From: Megalobrama amblycephala
Taxonomy: Eukaryota; Chordata; Actinopteri; Cypriniformes; Xenocyprididae
Direction: 5' to 3'
Assembly: GCF_018812025.1 (NCBI RefSeq)
Contig: NC_063061.1
Coordinates: forward strand, 1,744,001-1,808,000
Length of the DNA: 64,000 bases
Numbering within the stretch: the stretch's first letter is position 1; the number at the start of each line of letters is the position of its first letter. The notes beneath the pieces were generated by a model. That model made no database searches, was not told where the DNA came from, and saw only the letters and a program-made list of their open reading frames with translations. A program made the translations under genes and the position numbers. Of this stretch, positions 61,301 to 64,000 are shown in pieces.

Positions 61301-62590
61301 CATGAGCGCCGGGTCCATGTTGGCTGACGTCATGCGCACGACGTTTCGGATCTCCTTGGCGATCATTCTCAACTTTTCGAAATTCACCAGGCCGTCAACA
61401 CTCGAATCGTTACCTGAGCAAGATAAGAGATGTTGGACAGTTTAAGGACCTGACACGTAAAAACCCCTGCTGACTAACCTTTACAGGCACGTGCGTACAC
61501 TTGACCTACTGACCTTCGTGCAGGAAGGTGAGGTCTTTCTTGACCACAGGAAACAGTGGGATGATGGGAGGCTGCACGCTCTGGCTGCTCAGTATGTTGC
61601 GGTATTTGGCCATGTTGCGTGACGGGTCAAAGATGTCCTGAAGGTCGCGGAAAAGTTTCTCATACTTACTGGGTAATTTCTCCCACGTGCTCCTCAATCG
61701 AGCTACTGAAGCCAGATTAAGACCACTGAAGACCACAAAAAACACAACGCATGACTTCCTGAACATCTGAGTCTCCACATAAGTTCAAACACCTCGTACA
61801 GAATCGGAAAGAGCTTTAAGAATTAAATAATAATAATAAATAAGAGGGAATCTGCATTTTATGTTCTGATGAAGCTGCATTGCCACCAAAAAAAAACTCT
61901 GAGGAACCAAGAGCATGTCAACTTTTTTGTAAATGTTATCATTAGTGATTATTTTGTTATTATTTTGTCTTGTGGATAATTTAGAAACAACTGTTGCAAC
62001 TTTATCAGGGCAGCATCACTAACATAAAATAAAAATAATAAAAAAGTTGTATATAAACTTATTAGCTTAACTCATTGTTGAGACAAACAAAACAAAACAA
62101 GACACAGATAACATCCGTGCGGCAGCATCATGACAGATTCACATTGAGAAAGTGGAAGGAGAACAGCTGGAGAACTGACATCTCGACCGAAAAGCCGACT
62201 CACCTGATGATGGCGAACATGGAGTTGAAGTTCTTGCACTCGCGGCAGTGCAGGGCTATCTTGATGAAGTGCTTGATGGTCTTCATGCGTTTGAGTGCGT
62301 TGGGCTCACGGAGGATCTCAGTGGCCACCCAGAAAGTCTCCTGGTTGATGATCTCTTCAAACTGCTTCAGATGGCCGCCACCGCCACCGCCCGGGTCCAA
62401 CTTGTACAGGTCGTCCACGTACTCGGTGGACTCGATGTTCCGGAACAGGCCGAAGTCTCTCATGGAGAGCTGCGCGGCCACCTCCACGGTGCTGAGCTGC
62501 AGGAGGCTGATCTGACTCTCCCTCAAGAGCTCCTGAGCATCTTCATCGGAGCAGAGCGTCTCTGTCTCCATGTTGTTCTTCAGGTAGTAC
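40288..62590 (-). CDS. rapgef6: rapgef6 3' half (Rap guanine-nucleotide exchange factor 6 / PDZ-GEF2), partial, 11 exons
   Basis: Joined coding segments on the minus strand are 62590-62204, 61725-61514, 61413-61290, 59563-59540, 57676-57459, 55951-55772, 55577-55440, 50850-50676, 47787-47333, 44732-44484 and 40310-40288. All ten junctions have GT donors, AG acceptors and matching codon phase, and together give about 727 residues ending at TGA. Family knowledge: PDZ-GEFs load GTP onto Rap1/Rap2 at membranes and junctions, with order cNMP-like, RasGEF-N, PDZ, RA, CDC25, then a long Ser/Pro tail with a PDZ ligand. Seen here: the end of the RA-CDC25 linker, CDC25, the tail, PPxY motifs and the ligand. 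Paralogue choice rests on tail features recalled for RAPGEF6 ([55 protein letters not shown]); RAPGEF2 is the alternative. The N-terminal exons lie beyond the window. Confidence 0.9.
40529..43960. repeat. 42-bp minisatellite, about 81 copies, in the last rapgef6 intron
   Basis: The unit reads roughly ATTTAGCGAATCGAGGGAAC plus AAAATAGTAAATCATGCGCA plus AG. Variant modules differ at the hypervariable 'ATCATGCGCAAG / ATCACACGCAAG / CGTCCACACAAT' part and at C/A after GGAA. The array fills about 82% of the intron 44483-40311. Since 42 is a multiple of 3 and the unit has no stops in several frames, the array carries open frames of about 900 codons on both strands. These encode 14-residue repeats ([18 protein letters not shown] on plus, [18 protein letters not shown] on minus). 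The last 0.8 kb (43170-43960) is more diverged. Confidence 0.97.
40980..43035. repeat. higher-order duplication of 1050 bp (25 x 42 bp) inside the minisatellite
   Basis: The pattern of variant units from about 40980 to 41985 recurs 1050 bp later, at about 42030-43035. Rare markers recur at exactly that offset: 'gcgaaccgag' at 41138 and 42188, 'attttgcaaat' at 41172 and 42222, 'gcgactcgag' and 'attgacgg' likewise. Only isolated differences are seen, for example catgcgcaag versus catgcacaag near 41547/42597. This implies a recent block duplication. Confidence 0.9.
44484..44732 (-). CDS. rapgef6: rapgef6 exon j: penultimate exon with two PPxY motifs
   Basis: This 249-nt exon has acceptor CTTCCTGCCAG above 44732 and a strong donor GTATGT at 44483. 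It reads [21 protein letters not shown], then [35 protein letters not shown] and a tail ending [12 protein letters not shown] and PPEY are PPxY motifs; in mammalian PDZ-GEF1 such motifs bind NEDD4-type WW domains. The open frame runs on past the donor to TAG near 44356. The donor is preferred because splicing at G-44484 joins exactly to the conserved D-EQVSAV end. Confidence 0.95.
45283..46770. repeat. 33/34-bp minisatellite, about 44 copies, in the rapgef6 intron between exons i and j
   Basis: The core GATATTTAAATCTCTTTA alternates between two spacer types: 'TGGAAAAAACTGGCC' (33 bp) and 'CGAAACAAAACCGACC' (34 bp), with hybrids. The core carries the near-palindrome GATATTTAAATC. Because the period mixes 33 and 34 bp, open frames are short. 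The array starts and ends with a copy of ATTTAAATCTCTTAA. Confidence 0.95.
46945..47040 (+). repeat. LINE-like 3' tail (GTAAAGCGTCCTTGAGCTTG)
   Basis: TTGTAAAGCGTCCTTGAGCT, then AAAGGCGCTATATAAATGAA and an ATT-rich tail, match the 3' ends of vertebrate L2/CR1-type LINEs. It lies just downstream of the 33/34-bp minisatellite. Confidence 0.55.
47333..47787 (-). CDS. rapgef6: rapgef6 exon i: long Ser-rich tail exon ([12 protein letters not shown])
   Basis: This 455-nt exon has acceptor TTTCGTCCTAG above 47787 and donor GTGAGC at 47332. It encodes [20 protein letters not shown], then [20 protein letters not shown], the segment [46 protein letters not shown], and [29 protein letters not shown] is family-wide, while PIAEVE and [13 protein letters not shown] point to RAPGEF6. 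A GTG inside the exon should not be read as a start. Open frame continues past the donor (to about 47091), but that is intron. Confidence 0.94.
47788..49819. other. rapgef6 intron, mostly unique AT-rich sequence
   Basis: No exon-like open frame with matching splice phase is seen. The sequence contains scattered AT-rich tracts and the TA microsatellite at 49322. Short open frames are unsupported. Confidence 0.6.
49322..49385. repeat. (TA)n microsatellite
   Basis: About 31 consecutive TA dinucleotides followed by ATTATT-rich sequence, in the intron between exons h and i. Confidence 0.95.
49824..50577. mobile_element. 754-bp fold-back element (AGGGTTAGTTCACCC termini), TTAA-flanked
   Basis: The termini are AGGGTTAGTTCACCCAAAAA and its reverse complement, with TTAA at 49820-49823 and 50578-50581. 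The arms of about 300 nt are near-identical (CCGTAAGACCTTCGTTCATC and its complement, TTTGGCGCACCAAAAATATT). This is a familiar, abundant cyprinid MITE. It lies in the intron between exons h and i. Confidence 0.85.
50676..50850 (-). CDS. rapgef6: rapgef6 exon h: [12 protein letters not shown] tail block
   Basis: This 175-nt exon has acceptor CTCTCCGATAG above 50850 and donor GTAGCG at 50675. It reads [21 protein letters not shown], then [20 protein letters not shown] and the variable part ending [15 protein letters not shown] is a hallmark of both PDZ-GEF tails. The CSVDSM continuation fits RAPGEF6 better than RAPGEF2 (SSFDSV). It leaves with AG, completed to Ser. It lies between two long palindromic repeats (49824-50577 and 51769-52580). 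Confidence 0.93.
50957..50962 (-). terminator. possible poly(A) signal for the alternative terminal exon
   Basis: AATAAA on the minus strand lies about 345 nt after the TGA at 51306 and about 107 nt before the acceptor of exon h. A T/GT-rich tract (TGTTTTTGC, CTTGTTGGG) follows. This is compatible with intronic polyadenylation after the alternative exon. A hexamer can also occur by chance. Confidence 0.35.
51306..51670 (-). CDS. rapgef6: candidate alternative terminal exon (or shorter cassette exon) of rapgef6
   Basis: An acceptor in TCTCACAGCAG (a CAGCAG tandem acceptor, start at 51670 or 51673) opens a frame in the phase left by exon g. It reads [22 protein letters not shown] through [11 protein letters not shown]. 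Two readings are possible. (1) A weak donor GTGGGG at 51562 gives a 108-nt in-frame cassette that splices to exon h. (2) The frame stays open through [20 protein letters not shown] to RRKTV and TGA at 51306, with AATAAA on the minus strand at 50957-50962 and a GT-rich tract after it, giving a terminal exon that drops the normal PDZ ligand. GC content is coding-like, unlike the flanking intron. I recall that mammalian PDZ-GEF2 has splice forms with and without the PDZ ligand, but cannot confirm that they use this exon. Confidence 0.55.
51769..52580. mobile_element. 812-bp fold-back element (AGGATTAGTTCACTTC termini)
   Basis: The left end AGGATTAGTTCACTTCAGAA is repeated in reverse at the right end (TTCTGAAGTGAACTAATCCT). 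Arms match over more than 300 bp, for example the reversed CATCCAAGATGTC and TACATGATCCCAGACGAGG blocks. The left flank is TTAA and the right flank is TTTT, so the duplication is not clean. It lies between exons g and h. Confidence 0.8.
52917..54775. mobile_element. 1.86-kb TTAA-flanked element with nested insertions
   Basis: TTAA at 52913-52916 is followed by AGGGGCTCTATGTA. The other end reads TACATAGAGCCCCT followed by TTAA at 54776-54779. TTAA flanks with short inverted termini fit a piggyBac-type non-autonomous element. It contains a hAT-like remnant from about 53156 (AGAGATGCACCGA, GATCGGCCGATGC), a (GA)n run at 54000 and a complete 398-bp palindromic element at 54206-54603. It lies in the intron between exons g and h. 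Confidence 0.7.
54206..54603. mobile_element. 398-bp near-perfect palindromic MITE with 8-bp target duplication
   Basis: It starts GGGACATTCTAAAACGCTTA and ends with the reverse complement. The arms (about 135 nt each) are almost identical; for example the first 75 nt differ at one base. It is flanked on both sides by AAAACAAA (54198-54205 and 54604-54611), an 8-bp target duplication as made by hAT or P-type transposases. The spacer between the arms holds a third copy of the CTGTCTTAGTACATTAAGCC block. The well-preserved arms and duplication suggest a young insertion. Confidence 0.85.
55440..55577 (-). CDS. rapgef6: rapgef6 exon g: Ser/Pro-rich tail, [13 protein letters not shown] block
   Basis: This 138-nt exon has acceptor TGCCCTTCAG above 55577 and donor GTGCGT at 55439. 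It encodes [40 protein letters not shown] and GSPRK. It contains several S/T-P sites suited to proline-directed kinases. It ends in AAA G (phase 1). The same phase is accepted by two downstream acceptors, the constitutive exon h (50850) and the alternative segment at 51670. That makes this the branch point for a possible alternative C terminus. Confidence 0.92.
55772..55951 (-). CDS. rapgef6: rapgef6 exon f: Ser/Pro-rich tail, first part
   Basis: This 180-nt exon has acceptor CTCCTGCAG above 55951 and donor GTACGT at 55771. It reads [20 protein letters not shown], then [30 protein letters not shown] and LAASFS. The V(P/S)xVSLYPxRKK block is conserved in PDZ-GEF tails. The region is predicted to be disordered and rich in serines. 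The exon leaves with a single A that combines with GT of exon g. Confidence 0.92.
56130..56232 (+). repeat. L2-like LINE 3' tail
   Basis: GTGAAGCTGTTTTGAAACAA followed by TCTGTATTGTAAAAAGCACTATATGAATGAA matches the usual 3' end of fish L2-type LINEs, and a related tail is at 2565-2640. Only the tail remains. Confidence 0.6.
56441..57103. mobile_element. hAT-like non-autonomous element (GGTAACACTTTA termini)
   Basis: The left terminus GGTAACACTTTATAATAAG is mirrored by the right terminus CTTACTGTAAAGTGTCACC. The AT-rich interior contains TTAGTTCATGTTAGTTTGTTAACA, typical of a widespread fish family. There is no coding sequence. It lies within the rapgef6 intron between exons e and f. Confidence 0.6.
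57459..57676 (-). CDS. rapgef6: rapgef6 exon e: post-catalytic helical segment
   Basis: This 218-nt exon has acceptor TTCCTCAG above 57676 and donor GTGCGTAC at 57458. It reads [60 protein letters not shown], then [18 protein letters not shown] is a basophilic-kinase-like site. The segment that follows is a charged helix, conserved in PDZ-GEFs, that lies just C-terminal to the catalytic core. The last C plus TA of exon f gives Leu. Confidence 0.94.
57893..58712 (-). mobile_element. decayed hAT-like element with internal tandem repeat
   Basis: The left edge TAGGGATGCAC and the recurrent CGATACCGATAACCGAT and TATCGGCCGATACCGATAT motifs are typical of a common fish hAT-like family. The right side ends near ATATCGGCCGATACCGATAT at 58673-58692. 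No transposase frame is visible. It contains a 124-bp tandem repeat (see separate entry). Confidence 0.5.
57911..58350. repeat. 124-130 bp tandem repeat, about 3.6 copies
   Basis: The motif TTTTGGCC(G/A)(A/G)TACC begins at 57911, 58035, 58159 and 58289, spaced 124, 124 and 130 bp. Each unit carries CGATAATTCTTTATATTTGA and the section GCCTAATTATAAGGACAAAA. Copies 1-3 are almost identical; copy 3 has a 6-bp insertion. Confidence 0.9.
58790..59250 (+). repeat. abundant fish interspersed repeat (ACTACCATTCAAAGGTTTGG type)
   Basis: It begins CACTACCATTCAAAGGTTTG and runs through TTTCTGAAGGGTCATGTGAC, ACTGAAGACTGGAGTAACGA and CAGCTTTGATCACAGGAATA to AAATAAACACAGCTTTGGTG. I recognise this as a very common cyprinid repeat, but do not name the family. 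The frame 58989-59183 is a by-product. Confidence 0.7.
59540..59563 (-). CDS. rapgef6: rapgef6 exon d: 24-nt microexon (basic KKRWKSLG)
   Basis: This exon is only 24 nt, too short for open-frame searches. The acceptor is GCTTACAG above 59563 and the donor is a consensus GTAAGT at 59539. With the phase carried from exon c it reads R-KKRWKSL-G, matching the family sequence between MFR and SLSQGS. Without it the frame between exons c and e would still be kept, because 24 is divisible by 3, so skipping would remove eight residues of a basic patch. Confidence is high because both flanking phases fit and the peptide is conserved. Confidence 0.9.
59564..61289. other. rapgef6 intron between exons c and d
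   Basis: It is AT-rich. Purine/A-rich low-complexity stretches with GAATTC-like irregular repeats occur at 60370-60840, including several A-runs of 15-19. No additional exon is supported. Confidence 0.6.
61290..61413 (-). CDS. rapgef6: rapgef6 exon c: end of the CDC25 domain
   Basis: This 124-nt exon has acceptor TTGCTCAG above 61413 and donor GTGAAG at 61289. It reads [19 protein letters not shown], then [19 protein letters not shown] and RQ. These are the last helices of the catalytic domain ([14 protein letters not shown] is near-invariant in the family). The exon ends in AG, which becomes Arg with the first G of the 24-nt microexon. The donor GTGAAG is acceptable but not optimal. Confidence 0.93.
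61514..61725 (-). CDS. rapgef6: rapgef6 exon b: second half of the CDC25/RasGEF domain
   Basis: This 212-nt exon has acceptor GGTCTTCAG above 61725 and donor GTCAGT at 61513. Its leading T completes the serine of exon a, giving the core motif [15 protein letters not shown] across the junction. It continues with [17 protein letters not shown] and [12 protein letters not shown], and ends in [20 protein letters not shown]. These are the hallmark blocks of the catalytic Ras-GEF fold in PDZ-GEFs. The final G starts the GGT codon finished by exon c. The frame is intact with no premature stop. Confidence 0.95.
62204..62590 (-). CDS. rapgef6: rapgef6 exon a: RA-to-CDC25 linker and first half of the RasGEF domain
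   Basis: This 387-nt exon has acceptor TTTGCTCAG just above 62590 and donor GTGAGT at 62203. It enters in phase 2 (xxG, reading [16 protein letters not shown]) and leaves as AG, completed to Ser by the next exon. It encodes the segment after the RA domain, then the start of the CDC25 domain ([15 protein letters not shown]) and helices with [26 protein letters not shown] and [11 protein letters not shown]. The last of these is the strongly conserved Ras-GEF core motif. An oddity is a six-glycine run at plus 62374-62393, where mammalian homologues have a Ser/Lys-rich stretch by my recollection. There is no frameshift. Confidence 0.95.
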
Positions 62591-62914
62591 CTGAGCAAAC
62601 ACACGAATGACAGGATTACTGTATAGTGTCTCTTTGTTGCTGTCAGCTTTGGTCTCGTCCAGTGAAGCTTTATCGAACAGTGCAGATCATTGTGTCCCTC
62701 TGGGATCTATTAGCTCTGTAGACAGTGTAATCAGGCTGTCTGGTGTCAATCTCAATGGTGTGTTTAGGCCTTGATGTATTTAAATTACATATAAAATTTC
62801 CATACATTTGGATTACACAACAAAAACTAATAAATTTGCATATAATGCATACATGAAGCAGGTAAGATTTCTGTAAACAAAAAAAAAAAAAAGCATGTCA
62901 GAGTTAATTAGTAA

Positions 62915-63129
62915 GTTCCTTGTTAGCGCGCCCGCCTCCCCATGCCAGAAATGCTGGTTCGAATCCCACTCGAAGCGGTGCGAGTAGAACCGGAAAGGGT
63001 TACAGTGGTGCCGTGACCAGGATGGGAGTGAGGTTTAGGGGGATGAGTGTAATGGAGGCCAGCTAGTCAGAGCTGTGTGAGTAAACCTCACTCCCCTGGC
63101 CTCATGAGGCGCACTTGCGACTGAAACTA
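62915..63129 (+). repeat. tRNA-derived SINE-like unit (single copy) in a rapgef6 intron
   Basis: It starts with GTTAGCGCGCCCGCCTCCCC, a box-A-region-like stretch, and has a good box B (GGTTCGAATCC, 62956-62966). About 150 bp of unrelated body follow, including GTGCCGTGACC, GGGAGTGAGGTTTAGGGGG and AAACCTCACTCCCCTGGCCT. It is the reverse complement of the units in the tandem array at 26740-30105. A Tc1-like element begins immediately after it. Confidence 0.8.
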
Positions 63130-63131
63130 TA

Positions 63132-64000
63132 CAGGTGCTGGTCATATAATTAGAATATCGTGAAAATTTTCATTTTTTTTATTGTAAATTATTTTTAAAA
63201 ATCAAACTTTCATATATTCTAGATTCCCTACATGTAAAGTAAAACATTTTTTGATGACAAATTTTGATGATTAGAGCGTACAGCTCATGAAAGTCCAAAA
63301 TCCAGTATCTCAAAATATTAGAATATTTACATTTGAGTTTCATTAAATGACCATGCCCACAGTATAAATTCCAGGTATCTCTTTGTTCTTTGAAACCACA
63401 CTAATGGGGAAGACTGCTGACTTGGCAATGGTCCAGGAGACAATCATTGACACCCTCCACAAAGAGAGTAAGTCACAGATGGTCATTACTGAATGTGGTG
63501 GCTGTTTACAGAGTGAAATATCAAAGCATATTAAATGCAAAGTTGACTGGAAGGAAGAAATTGGGTAGGCAAAGGTGCACAAGCAACAGGGATGACCACA
63601 AGCTTGAGAATACTGTCAAGTAAAGCCGATTCAGACACTTGGGAGAGCTTCACAATGAGTCAAATGAAGCCGGAGTCAGCACATCAAGAGCCACCACACT
63701 CAGACATATTCAGGAAAAGGACTACCAAGCCACTTCTGAAACAGAAACAACGTCAGAAGCATCTTACCTGGGCTAAGGAGAAAAAGAACTGGACAGTGAA
63801 CAGTGGTCGAAAGTCCTCTTTTCAGATAAAAGTAAATTTTGCATTTCATGTTGAAATCATGGTCCCAGAGTCTGAAGTAAGACTGGAGAGGCACAGAATC
63901 CAAACTGCTTGAAGTCTAGTGTGAAGTTTCTGAAGTTTGTAATGATTTGGGGGGCCGTGACATCTGCTGGTGTTGATCCATTGTGTTTTATCAAGTGCAA
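63132..64000 (+). mobile_element. Tc1-like transposon, 5' part, transposase reading frame broken, cut by window end
   Basis: The element starts CAGGTGCTGGTCATATAATT after a TA dinucleotide (63130-63131). The transposase region starts near 63404. The HTH part reads DLAMVQETIIDTLHKESKSQ, then SEISKHIKCK. The next part resumes in other frames with KQRQKHLTWAKEKKNWT, and near 63945 with residues like WGAVTSAGV. At least two frame changes are needed to follow homology, so this is a decayed copy. It is inserted directly beside the tRNA-derived unit in a rapgef6 intron. Confidence 0.85.

Noticed and set aside
62248..62610. Plus-strand 120-codon frame opposite exon a
   Set aside because: Antisense shadow of the RasGEF-coding exon; the minus strand carries the conserved protein.

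Overview
This is nuclear DNA from a vertebrate, almost certainly a teleost and probably a cyprinid. The evidence is spliced genes with GT/AG introns, AT-rich intergenic sequence, and a dense load of fish-type repeats: Tc1-like, hAT-like and TTAA-flanked elements, tRNA-derived SINE-like units, L2-like 3' tails and TA microsatellites. There are no bacterial operons, rRNAs or CRISPR arrays. Species was not determined.

One protein-coding gene is recognised: the 3' half of rapgef6 (PDZ-GEF2, a Rap1/Rap2 guanine-nucleotide exchange factor). It lies on the minus strand from 62590 down to a 3' UTR ending near 39205. I rebuilt eleven coding exons by matching splice sites and codon phase at every junction. 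They encode roughly the last 727 residues: the linker after the Ras-association domain, the CDC25/RasGEF catalytic domain, the basic KKRWKSLG segment, the serine-rich tail, two PPxY motifs, and the C-terminal PDZ ligand (S-A-V). That last motif sits in a terminal exon with only 23 coding bases. Upstream exons lie beyond 64000. A further open, GC-rich, phase-compatible segment at 51306-51670 has its own AATAAA and is a candidate alternative terminal exon or cassette exon.

Two neighbouring introns near the 3' end carry large minisatellites. The last intron is about 82% a 42-bp repeat of about 81 copies, with a 1050-bp higher-order duplication. The intron before it holds a 33/34-bp repeat of about 44 copies. 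Because 42 is divisible by 3 and the unit lacks stop codons, the first array creates open frames of about 900 codons on both strands that should not be annotated as genes.

The 39 kb from 1 to 39200 has no recognisable gene. It holds nested mobile elements: a 496-bp tRNA-containing repeat in two copies, a TTAA-flanked ~950-bp family in several copies, fold-back elements, hAT-like remnants, and a striking tandem array of tRNA-derived units at 26740-30105. A few non-repetitive stretches (6540-6850, 18120-18380, 25270-25560, 25800-26290, 35620-35900) look like candidate conserved non-coding elements. This is judged by eye only.
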